A DNA stretch of 64,000 nt from Bacteroidales bacterium (GTDB lineage Bacteria; Bacteroidota; Bacteroidia; Bacteroidales; VadinHA17). The notes beneath the pieces were generated by a model. It made no database searches and was not told where the DNA came from. It worked only from the letters and a program-made list of their open reading frames with translations. The DNA lies in the NCBI GenBank assembly GCA_017999895.1, contig JAGNKY010000002.1:124001-188000 (forward strand), read 5' to 3'. The translations under genes and the position numbers were made by a program. Below are positions 19,302-26,639 of the stretch, one piece after another (within the stretch, counting starts at the first letter, position 1; every line of letters begins with the position of its first letter).

Positions 19302-20795
19302 TTATGCCGGCATATCGGGTAATGACCATCCCTTACGATAGGTATGTTTTATCATTTCCGAAGCAAACTGTGAAGCAGCCATCGGGTCGGTCCATTTTCT
19401 TGCAAAACTCGGATGACCATCGGTTACTGTGAAATTATCTTCAACGCAGATTCTAACCTTGTCGTTGTCGGAGATATTTGTAAACTGCATTTTTTCGCCA
19501 TCCCATTCCAGTTCTTTATTAAGTCCCTGTAGTCTGACTGCCAGAACGCCCATTACAACCATTTCGTTGAAAGGACCTGCCTCTACAAAATCTGATTTAG
19601 TCGGCACCCTGCTCTCCGGACTTTCTTTGCAAGCGCGTACCCAATCCATTTCGTGGCTGACTTTGTCAGGCAGTCTTCTTTCTGTTTTCGGAACATTTGG
19701 AACGCGGCCTGAAAGCAGCCAGGGATCTTTTCCATAGCAGCCGCAAATAAGTTTATCTTTAGTTCCATGGAATATTACTCCGCCACCGCTATCATTCATA
19801 TCTTTTCCGGCAGGCCATCCAGAAGGCTTCATGGGCTGAAGACCGCCGTCGTACCAAATTACTTCAACCTGAGGATATTTAATTTTAGAACCTTTTGGAG
19901 CAACTCTTTCCGGATATACCAATTTAACCATTTGTGCATTTGGTGCACAATCAGTCAGAAGCAATGTTGAGCTTCCCTGAGCTTTTATAGGATATCTCAG
20001 TTTAAGGGCTTTAAAAACAGGATGAAGGATATGGCATGCCATATCACCGAGTGCACCTGTACCAAAATCCCACCAGCCTCTCCAGTTCCACGGATGATAA
20101 ATACTATGGTATGGACGCATTGGAGCCGGACCTATGAAAAGATCCCAGTTAAGAGTATCCGGAACCCATTCGCCCTTAGCAGGCTTGTTAAGTCCCTGCG
20201 GCCATATAGGACGGTCAGTGAAAGCTTCAACTTTTGTAACTTCACCTATTTCACCATTTTGTATCCACTCGACCGTAAGGTTAACGCCCTCACCCGAAGA
20301 CCCCTGGTTGCCCATCTGGGTTGCCACTTTATACTTAGCTGCAAGTTTTGTCAGAAGCCTCGATTCATACACAGTGTGTGTCAAAGGTTTCTGAACATAA
20401 ACATGCTTACCGAGTGTCATGGCATGAGAAGCAATAATAGCATGAGTATGATCGGCGGTGGCTACAATGACAGCATCAATCGACTTGCCCATTTCATCGA
20501 ACATCTTACGCCAATCCCAATAAGGTTTTGCATTCGGGTAAGTTTCAAATACTTTTTTCGAATAAGCCCAGTCAACATCGCATAAAGCAACAATATTCTC
20601 GGTTGGAGCCACAGCCCTCAGGTTTGAGTTACCCATACCTCCTATACCCACACATGCAATATTTAGCTTGTCACTTGGAGCCCTATGACCCAGCCCACTA
20701 ATCACTGAGTTTGGAAGAAGAGTAAACCCTGCAGCAACAGCACCGGACGTACCGATAAATGACCTGCGGGACATTTTGTTGGTTTTGTTTTCCAT
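19302..20795 (-). CDS. Tat-exported Gfo/Idh/MocA family oxidoreductase
   Basis: A 497-residue NAD(P)-dependent oxidoreductase of the Gfo/Idh/MocA family. It starts with a twin-arginine signal (MSRRSFIGTSGAVAAG at residues 8-23), then a Rossmann fold (IACVGIGGMGNSNLRA) and the family motif for substrate and cofactor (VYVQKPLTHTVYE, containing the EKP-like KPLTH). The C-terminal half carries the beta-sheet dimerisation domain (WNWRGWWDFGTGALGDMACHILHP, the pattern seen in exported sugar oxidoreductases of Bacteroidota and Planctomycetota). A periplasmic role in sugar or polyol conversion is likely, but the substrate cannot be read. It is transcribed alone, ending at the bidirectional terminator. 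Confidence 0.92.
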   Translation of the reverse strand: MENKTNKMSRRSFIGTSGAVAAGFTLLPNSVISGLGHRAPSDKLNIACVGIGGMGNSNLRAVAPTENIVALCDVDWAYSKKVFETYPNAKPYWDWRKMFDEMGKSIDAVIVATADHTHAIIASHAMTLGKHVYVQKPLTHTVYESRLLTKLAAKYKVATQMGNQGSSGEGVNLTVEWIQNGEIGEVTKVEAFTDRPIWPQGLNKPAKGEWVPDTLNWDLFIGPAPMRPYHSIYHPWNWRGWWDFGTGALGDMACHILHPVFKALKLRYPIKAQGSSTLLLTDCAPNAQMVKLVYPERVAPKGSKIKYPQVEVIWYDGGLQPMKPSGWPAGKDMNDSGGGVIFHGTKDKLICGCYGKDPWLLSGRVPNVPKTERRLPDKVSHEMDWVRACKESPESRVPTKSDFVEAGPFNEMVVMGVLAVRLQGLNKELEWDGEKMQFTNISDNDKVRICVEDNFTVTDGHPSFARKWTDPMAASQFASEMIKHTYRKGWSLPDMPA

Positions 20796-20878
20796 AATCG
20801 AATATTTTAAGGTTATTTAATTAATCTATTAATTAATATGTAAAAGTAATAATTTGACTAATATTAAAAAATTCCAAC

Positions 20879-20902
20879 AATAAATTTGTCAATAAATTTG
20901 TC
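20879..20902. repeat. 12-bp tandem duplication (AATAAATTTGTC x2)
   Basis: Two exact adjacent copies at 20879-20890 and 20891-20902, in the spacer between divergently transcribed genes. Each copy contains a TAAATTTG that matches the -7 consensus. Confidence 0.85.
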
Positions 20903-20963
20903 AATATAAATGAACATTTATATTTCGTTTATTAAAAATGAGAAATAAATAAAAAATAGGAAG

Positions 20964-21434
20964 ATGGAAAGAAGATTTTTTTCGCTCGAAATCCATAAGG
21001 ATAATATAATTACAAAAATATTTCGCTTTTTACTTGGATTATTTTGTTTAATAATTGCAGGCTACTGGCTTATTCGTAACCTAAAGACCTCAAGTACAGG
21101 GTTATCAATATGGGTTGTAATTATTTTCCTGACTTGTTTCGGAATATATATGATTGCGACAGCTTTTGGTTATGGATACACTTATATTGAGTTCTCTAAA
21201 GAAAAAATTAGAATAAAAAATAATTCCTTTCTGCCTGTTAGAGAAATTAAAGTCTCAGATATCGAAAAAATTACAATATATCCTCTTAAGTTTGTGATAA
21301 AACTTAAAAATTCAAAAAAAATCACTACCCGTTTCGGGATTTCAGATGCAGAGAAAAACGAGACAATTAAGGAGGAACTTGTTGAATTTGCCGATTCTAA
21401 CAATATTTTATCGGAATATCAAAAAGAAATATAA
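20964..21434 (+). CDS. Small two-helix membrane protein with C-terminal PH-like domain
   Basis: A 156-residue protein. Two membrane helices (about 21-41 and 49-69, separated by a short loop) are followed by about 85 soluble residues with alternating beta strands (YIEFSKEKIRIKNNSF, VSDIEKITIYPLKFVIKLKNSKKI), a pattern typical of bacterial PH-like (bPH2/DUF304-type) domains. The same layout occurs in small Bacteroidota membrane proteins of unknown function. It is convergent with the CE15-like esterase gene (10 bases between stops). No partner is evident. Confidence 0.7.
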   Translation: MERRFFSLEIHKDNIITKIFRFLLGLFCLIIAGYWLIRNLKTSSTGLSIWVVIIFLTCFGIYMIATAFGYGYTYIEFSKEKIRIKNNSFLPVREIKVSDIEKITIYPLKFVIKLKNSKKITTRFGISDAEKNETIKEELVEFADSNNILSEYQKEI

Positions 21435-21444
21435 AAAGGTTCTT

Positions 21445-22701
21445 TTATTTCCAGACTTTATCAGCGAAATCCATAAAAAAGTTCCAGTCGGTCAGTTTAA
21501 GATTATGCTCACCGTCGCGTATATGAAATCCTACTTTCCCGCTGATGACCTGATTGTTCAAAGGTGGAACAAAATTTTCAAGTGTCATATCGGGATAAAA
21601 AAGGCGGTAAACAGGAAGAGAATGATATAAAGATAGATATGAACCTTTCGGATCACCCCACAGGTCGTCAGAGGCAGCAGCAACATAGAGTGCCCTGGGT
21701 GCAATAAGTGCCATCAACATGTGCATATCCACAGGCATTTTATCTTCATTATTGTTAAACATACGGTAGTTCAGACAAAACCAATGGGGGAAAGATGTAT
21801 TTATCTTTTCAATCGTCTCCCCATATCTTCTTCTTGCAAGGGCCGAACCTCCACAACCTGATTCGTTCGGGATTACTAAAGAAAACCTCTCATCACATGC
21901 TCCTGCCCATAGAGCTGCCTTGCCTCCGCGGGAATGTCCGACAACAGCAATTCTTTTCTTATCGACATTTTTATCTGTTGCCAGATAATCAACACATTTC
22001 GATGCACCCCACGCCCATGCGGCAAGAGTACCCCATGAATCCGGTTTTCTTGGTTCAACATCAAGAAGTCCATGAATCCCATTTTTAAACTCATCATAAT
22101 TATCAGGGTCAACATCAGCATTATAAAAAGCAGCCATCCCATAACCACGCATAATTGCTTCCTCAACAGGCCAGAATTCACTCTTTATATTCCGCGTCGG
22201 GTCTATATTTTCTATCGACCTGTTGCATATAAGAAGAAAAACTGGAGCAGGCTTGACTGTGTTCGGAGTAAATAATGAGAGATGTATTACCAGAGATTTA
22301 CCTGAAGCGCCGATAGTAATATCCACCTGCTTAAGAGTAGCATTCCCGTCTATAGCCGCTTTATTCTCGTTGACCGTTTCAAACGAAATTGAATATGGTG
22401 TACGAGGAACTCTTCCATAAACATAAGTCTTGAACATCTCAAGAATTTCGGGCCTGCGATATTTTAGCCATTCACGTTTGTTCCGTATTCTTTCACCTGA
22501 TAATGTTTCAAGAGGATCGGGAAGTATATAAGCAAGAACCTTATCTTCATAATAATTCACGTCCTTTCTATCTTTCGAAAGCTTTTCCACAAGTTCAGGA
22601 GAAGCTTCCCAACCCTGCAGATTTTGTGATAATGAAACCGGATTAAATATAATTGTCAGCAACCCGGATGCGAAAAAGCTGATAAAAAGATTTCTTTTCA
22701 C
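21445..22701 (-). CDS. CE15-like glucuronoyl esterase (secreted alpha/beta hydrolase)
   Basis: A 418-residue exported alpha/beta hydrolase starting at a GTG (signal peptide about 1-25, ending SLSQN). The nucleophile elbow GHSRGGKAA corresponds to the GCSRxG motif of carbohydrate esterase family 15, with Ser as nucleophile. The following ESGCGGSALARRRYGE and SFPHWFCLNYRMF segments are typical of bacterial CE15 enzymes, and the likely catalytic His is in RDGEHNLKLTDW. Such enzymes cleave the ester between glucuronoxylan 4-O-methyl-glucuronate and lignin alcohols, so a role in plant-polymer breakdown is plausible. The Cys of the canonical motif is His here, as in other bacterial members. It is transcribed alone. 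Confidence 0.85.
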   Translation of the reverse strand: MKRNLFISFFASGLLTIIFNPVSLSQNLQGWEASPELVEKLSKDRKDVNYYEDKVLAYILPDPLETLSGERIRNKREWLKYRRPEILEMFKTYVYGRVPRTPYSISFETVNENKAAIDGNATLKQVDITIGASGKSLVIHLSLFTPNTVKPAPVFLLICNRSIENIDPTRNIKSEFWPVEEAIMRGYGMAAFYNADVDPDNYDEFKNGIHGLLDVEPRKPDSWGTLAAWAWGASKCVDYLATDKNVDKKRIAVVGHSRGGKAALWAGACDERFSLVIPNESGCGGSALARRRYGETIEKINTSFPHWFCLNYRMFNNNEDKMPVDMHMLMALIAPRALYVAAASDDLWGDPKGSYLSLYHSLPVYRLFYPDMTLENFVPPLNNQVISGKVGFHIRDGEHNLKLTDWNFFMDFADKVWK

Positions 22702-22770
22702 ATTTAAATATTATAGTTAAACAGTGTCTATTTAATTCTATAAAGTTAAAGTTTAAATCTATAAAGAGAT

Positions 22771-22778
22771 TAATTTTG
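22771..22778 (+). promoter_or_regulatory. Predicted -7 element (TAATTTTG) for amrS
   Basis: Matches the Bacteroidota sigma-A -7 consensus TAnnTTTG and ends 19 bases before the amrS start. No clear -33 TTTG was found. Confidence 0.4.
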
Positions 22779-22797
22779 TTCTATAAAAATTTTAAAA

Positions 22798-23802
22798 ATG
22801 TTTCAGAGAAAGTCAGGCGAAAAGATAGAATGTTATTTATGCCCACACAATTGTAAACTTTCCGAAGGGAAAACCGGTATTTGCGGCGTAAGAAAAAACT
22901 CGAGCGGTAAGATTGAACTTCTTACTTATGGCATTATTTCGGGTTTTGCACTTGATCCTGTAGAAAAAAAACCGTTATATCATTATTATCCGGGCATGAA
23001 TATCTTCTCTATCGGTTCATACGGCTGTAATATGCGCTGCGATTTCTGCCAGAATTTTAATATTTCACAGAGTTCTATTCCACCAAATGCCAGATATATG
23101 ACTCCTGATGAAATATTGAAATATTCGCTCTCATCACATAAAAACATAGGAGTTGCTTTCACATATAATGAACCGGCGATATGGTATGAATATGTTAAAG
23201 ATGTGGCTCTGAAAATAAAAGAAGCCGGCCAAAATACAGTTATGGTAACAAATGGATTTGTTTCATCTGAGGCTTTGAAAGAATACCTTAAATTCATCGA
23301 TGCATTCAATGTTGACCTGAAAGCCTTCAACAATGATTTCTATAAAAGATTTACAGGAGCCTCACTCGAACCTGTAAAAGAATCACTTAAAATAATTGCC
23401 CGTTCAGGCAGACATCTTGAAATTACAACTCTCATTATTCCGGGCAGAAACGACAGTGACAAAGAGATGGAAAGTGAAGCTGAATGGATAGCTGGCGAAT
23501 TAGGTCAGGAAGTACCACTCCATCTAAGCAGATACTTCCCTATGTACAAAAGAGATGACCCACCAACCCCTGCAAATACTTTAATTCGTCTTTATGAAAT
23601 AGCCCATAAACATCTTAGCTATGTTTATATAGGAAATGTAGGAAATATTACAGGGCAGAATACTTACTGCTCTCGATGCAATAATTTAATAACAAAAAGA
23701 GAAGGGTATTATATCACTAATTCGGGAACTAAAAACGGACTTTGCTCAGTATGCGGTAAAGAAATATACAAGTACTTTATTACTTTTCCCTCCTCTCGCT
23801 GA
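22798..23802 (+). CDS. amrS: AmmeMemoRadiSam system radical SAM enzyme (AmrS)
   Basis: A 334-residue radical SAM protein. The cluster-binding Cys triad is CxxxCxxC (Cys77, Cys81, Cys84 in YGCNMRCDFCQN). An extra N-terminal Cys set (Cys12, Cys15, Cys19, Cys29) and a C-terminal zinc-type set (CSRC and CSVC) are also present, as in AmrS/PflA-like proteins. NEPAIWYEY and NVDLKAFN are further family landmarks. AmrS usually sits next to MEMO1- and AMMECR1-type genes, proposed to make up a protein- or RNA-modifying system; neither is in this window. It is convergent with a small helical protein whose gene overlaps its 3' end by 23 bases. Confidence 0.9.
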   Translation: MFQRKSGEKIECYLCPHNCKLSEGKTGICGVRKNSSGKIELLTYGIISGFALDPVEKKPLYHYYPGMNIFSIGSYGCNMRCDFCQNFNISQSSIPPNARYMTPDEILKYSLSSHKNIGVAFTYNEPAIWYEYVKDVALKIKEAGQNTVMVTNGFVSSEALKEYLKFIDAFNVDLKAFNNDFYKRFTGASLEPVKESLKIIARSGRHLEITTLIIPGRNDSDKEMESEAEWIAGELGQEVPLHLSRYFPMYKRDDPPTPANTLIRLYEIAHKHLSYVYIGNVGNITGQNTYCSRCNNLITKREGYYITNSGTKNGLCSVCGKEIYKYFITFPSSR

Positions 23803-24076
23803 TCTTGCTAAGCTTAGCGCACAATAGGTCAATCCCATTATAAAGATCGCTTTCTATTGACCTGAAATGTTTTTTAATTTCACCGGAGGCATCCTCCTTA
23901 TTATAGTTATTAACTCTCTCGAACAGATTATTCCGAAGTGCAATGGCTTCGTGAATAATTGAGCTAACTTCTTCAGCATCTTGTTCAGGATGTATGCTTA
24001 GAAATAATAAAGAATCAGAAATTACTTCGAAAATTTGTTTATCAATATTTTTCTTGAGATTTTTTATGCTTGCCAT
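23780..24076 (-). CDS. Small helical protein, unknown function
   Basis: A 98-residue, mostly helical, highly charged protein (ASIKNLKKNIDKQIFEVISD, then a central IHEAIALRNNLFERVNNYNK helix). It has no Cys/His motif, membrane segment or signal peptide. It resembles small Bacteroidota proteins with a four-helix-bundle appearance and unknown function. Its 3' end overlaps the last 23 bases of amrS on the opposite strand, an arrangement that could allow antisense regulation. I do not recognise a named family. Confidence 0.65.
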   Translation of the reverse strand: MASIKNLKKNIDKQIFEVISDSLLFLSIHPEQDAEEVSSIIHEAIALRNNLFERVNNYNKEDASGEIKKHFRSIESDLYNGIDLLCAKLSKISERREK

Positions 24077-24140
24077 AATAACTCCAATTAATTGTTTTCA
24101 AAGGTAAATTAAAAAAATCAATATAGGATAAAATCGTTTA

Positions 24141-24161
24141 CGTTTCTCGTTTCTCGTTTCA
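24141..24161. repeat. Heptamer tandem repeat (CGTTTCT x3)
   Basis: Three adjacent 7-base units (the last ends A instead of T), directly followed by a second heptamer array. Confidence 0.85.
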
Positions 24162-24168
24162 CATTATA

Positions 24169-24198
24169 CCTTTTTCCTTTTTCCTTTTTCCTTTTTCC
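24169..24198. repeat. Heptamer tandem repeat (CCTTTTT x4)
   Basis: Four exact 7-base units plus CC, in the spacer between the small helical protein gene and the aminotransferase gene. Confidence 0.9.
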
Positions 24199-24204
24199 TA
24201 CTGC

Positions 24205-25029
24205 CTATATAAAATATTCCAGACTTTTCTCAGCTCTTTCAAGATAAATCTTTCTCAAAAAAGGCATTAAGTAATGATTAACATTAAAAGGCATATTATC
24301 AATTATATTGAAAGGAAGCACAATCGGCGAAGTGCCGGTCATGAAAACCGATTCATAATTACTTACTTCCGAAAGCTTCACACATTCATGTATTACATTA
24401 ATATTAAAATCATTGCATATTTTAAGAATATGTTTTCTGGTTATGCCGCCCAGAACAAATTTATCAGGTGCCGTGAAAAGTTCATTTCCTTTTATGAAGA
24501 ATATATTGGATCTACTTCCCTCTGTAATCAGTCCTTCTTTGTTGACAAGCAATGCTTCATAGGCATTTTCAACAATAAGCTTATGATATATTTCCGAACG
24601 TAATTTATGATTAATAACTTTCGATTCAGGATTAACGCGTTCGGCAAAAAAGAATATACCTTTCACTCCATCCCTGTATTGTTCGGGAGTCGGGTAATTA
24701 GGTTCAATGTAATAAAGCAAATAATTTCCTGAAGGCTCGCTATAATTGAAAACAATTTTAAGGTTTACTTCTGATTTTACTATTTCAAGTCGGGCAAGCT
24801 TTATTATATCATCTCTTATCTGATCTATGGTTGCAAGCATATTTTTTTTCTGAAGCCGGGCACTGTTTTCAAGTCTTTGAATATGGTCTTCAAAAAAATA
24901 CGGGAGCCCTCTTTTCATTCTAAGCACTTCATAAACCGATTCTCCTTCATAAACCATTGAATTATCGAATAATGTAGCAGGCTTAACAATGCCGTTATGT
25001 ATAAAATAATTTCCGTAACATTCGTTCAT
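24205..25029 (-). CDS. Class IV PLP-dependent aminotransferase
   Basis: A 274-residue fold-type IV PLP enzyme, related to branched-chain aminotransferases and aminodeoxychorismate lyase. Landmarks are YEGESVYEVLRM near the start, the probable PLP lysine in NHKLRSEIYHK, the phosphate-side segment EALLVNKEGLITEGSRSNIF, and GGITRKHIL. Specificity (branched-chain amino acids, D-amino acids or 4-amino-4-deoxychorismate) cannot be decided; the short 274-residue length and EGSRSN are compatible with any of the three. It has its own promoter candidate and is divergent from the exonuclease fusion gene. Confidence 0.9.
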   Translation of the reverse strand: MNECYGNYFIHNGIVKPATLFDNSMVYEGESVYEVLRMKRGLPYFFEDHIQRLENSARLQKKNMLATIDQIRDDIIKLARLEIVKSEVNLKIVFNYSEPSGNYLLYYIEPNYPTPEQYRDGVKGIFFFAERVNPESKVINHKLRSEIYHKLIVENAYEALLVNKEGLITEGSRSNIFFIKGNELFTAPDKFVLGGITRKHILKICNDFNINVIHECVKLSEVSNYESVFMTGTSPIVLPFNIIDNMPFNVNHYLMPFLRKIYLERAEKSLEYFI

Positions 25030-25047
25030 TTAATTTAATTTTGACAA

Positions 25048-25055
25048 CAAAAATA
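25048..25055 (-). promoter_or_regulatory. Predicted -7 element (TATTTTTG) for the aminotransferase gene
   Basis: Matches TAnnTTTG, 18 bases before the ATG at 25029. No good -33 box. Confidence 0.35.
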
Positions 25056-25119
25056 AAACTATCAATTGTTAATTTTATCCATTTATTTTAGTATACTCAA
25101 AAACTATCTTATTCGTGAA

Positions 25120-26484
25120 ATGTATGCAATTATTGATATTGAAACCACAGGCAGAACAGCGGCGGTGGAAAAAATAACTGAAATTGCAATAATATTGCAC
25201 GACGGTGAAAAAATTACTGACGAATTTGTAACTCTTGTTAATCCCGAAAGAAATATACCTTATTTCATTACATGTATTACAGGGATAACAAATGAAATGG
25301 TCGAAAATGCGCCGAAATTTTATGAGATTGCGCGAACTATCGTCGAACTTACTGAAGGAAAGACTATTGTTGCACACAACGCCCGATTCGATTATTCTTT
25401 TCTTCGTGAGGAGTTTAAATCGCTCGGATACAATTTCAATCGCAGACTCCTAGATACAGTAGCTCTTAGCCGAAAGCTTTTCCCCGGATATCGTTCTTAT
25501 AGCCTGGGAAATATATGCTGTGAGCTCGGAATTGAAATAAATGCCCGTCATAGGGCGGCAGGAGATGCTCTTGCCACAACAAAACTTTTCGAAAAATGTC
25601 TCGAAGCCGATAAATGGTCAGGTAATAATGGACTGATTCGAAATACACGCATTTCAAAACTTAATCCATTTCTGGATAAATCTAAACTAGAACATATTCC
25701 GGAAGAACCGGGCATATATTATTTTTACGATGAAAGAGGAAACATTATCTATATAGGGAAAAGTAATAATATCCACGAAAGGATCATTACTCATCTTTCG
25801 AACAACACATCGGGTCGTGCTATGGAAATGCGCGATGCTGTTGCCGACATAAGCTGGGAAGTTACAGGCAGTGAACTTATTGCCCTTATACGTGAGTCAT
25901 TTGAAATCAAAGCAAATAAACCTCTTTATAACAGAGCTCAGCGGCGACTTAACAATAGATGGGTTATATTTTACAGAATAAATGAAGATGGTTATATAAT
26001 CCTTAACCTTCAGAGAGCAAAGGGAACAAAGGATCATCTTGCGTCGTATAATTCAAAGGAGAGCGCAAAGCATAAGCTCGAAGAGCTTATTGAAAAATAT
26101 AATCTCTGCCTTAAATTTTCAGGATTATACGACACTGTCGGAGCTTGTTTCCATTATCAGGTGGGTTTATGCAGGGGTACATGCTGCGGTAAAGAACCTC
26201 CAGATGAATATAACAAACGGGTTCAACAAGCTATTAACGAATTCATTTTCACACCAGGAAATTATTTCATAATAGACAGAGGAAGAGAGGAAAATGAAAG
26301 GAGCGCAGTTAAAATTATAAACGGTCATTTCGCGGGTTACGGTTATTTCGATATAAACTGCGTAGGGTTCGGCCTCGATGCAATTCACGACTGTATAAAA
26401 GAAGCCGAAGAAAACATGGAAACCATTTCGATAATCAAAAGTTATATCTCTCATAACAAAGTCGAAAAAATTATTGAGTTTTGA
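25120..26484 (+). CDS. DEDDh 3'-5' exonuclease fused to a GIY-YIG nuclease domain
   Basis: A 454-residue fusion. The N-terminal part (about 1-165) is a DnaQ/epsilon-type exonuclease, with Asp6 and Glu8 in IIDIETTG, HNARFDYSFL for motif II, and HRAAGDALAT for motif III (the DEDDh His and Asp). The middle part (about 190-275) is a GIY-YIG endonuclease like the UvrC N-terminal domain (PGIYYFYDERGNIIYIGKSN, with a later catalytic Glu in LIALIRESFEIK). The remaining 180 residues carry a Cys cluster (GACFHYQVGLCRGTCCG) as in UvrC/Cho-type proteins. The ATG at 25120 starts directly at the exonuclease domain; the upstream frame extension encodes no conserved residues. Related exonuclease/Cho fusions exist in Bacteroidota and Actinobacteria; a DNA repair role is likely. 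Confidence 0.92.
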   Translation: MYAIIDIETTGRTAAVEKITEIAIILHDGEKITDEFVTLVNPERNIPYFITCITGITNEMVENAPKFYEIARTIVELTEGKTIVAHNARFDYSFLREEFKSLGYNFNRRLLDTVALSRKLFPGYRSYSLGNICCELGIEINARHRAAGDALATTKLFEKCLEADKWSGNNGLIRNTRISKLNPFLDKSKLEHIPEEPGIYYFYDERGNIIYIGKSNNIHERIITHLSNNTSGRAMEMRDAVADISWEVTGSELIALIRESFEIKANKPLYNRAQRRLNNRWVIFYRINEDGYIILNLQRAKGTKDHLASYNSKESAKHKLEELIEKYNLCLKFSGLYDTVGACFHYQVGLCRGTCCGKEPPDEYNKRVQQAINEFIFTPGNYFIIDRGREENERSAVKIINGHFAGYGYFDINCVGFGLDAIHDCIKEAEENMETISIIKSYISHNKVEKIIEF

Positions 26485-26617
26485 TTTCAATTCTCTAATA
26501 ATAAATATTTCATCAGCTATCTTATAAGTTATATTTATAAAATATTAAAAATAAGATAGATAATTTAATGAAACACTTTTCTTGATATATAATTCTTCGC
26601 TTTATAGCTGTATTTTA

Positions 26618-26625
26618 TAATTTTG
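26618..26625 (+). promoter_or_regulatory. Predicted -7 element (TAATTTTG) for the gamma-glutamyltransferase gene
   Basis: Matches TAnnTTTG, 14 bases before the GTG start. Confidence 0.4.
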
Positions 26626-26639
26626 TAAAAAATTCAAAA

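Noticed and set aside
20022..20585. A 187-codon plus-strand open frame inside the Gfo/Idh/MocA gene
   Set aside because: It is antisense to a clearly coding gene with conserved motifs and has no plausible protein features of its own.
24141..24198. Possible CRISPR array
   Set aside because: Units are 7 bases without spacers; CRISPR repeats are 23-50 bases with unique spacers between them, and no cas gene is present.
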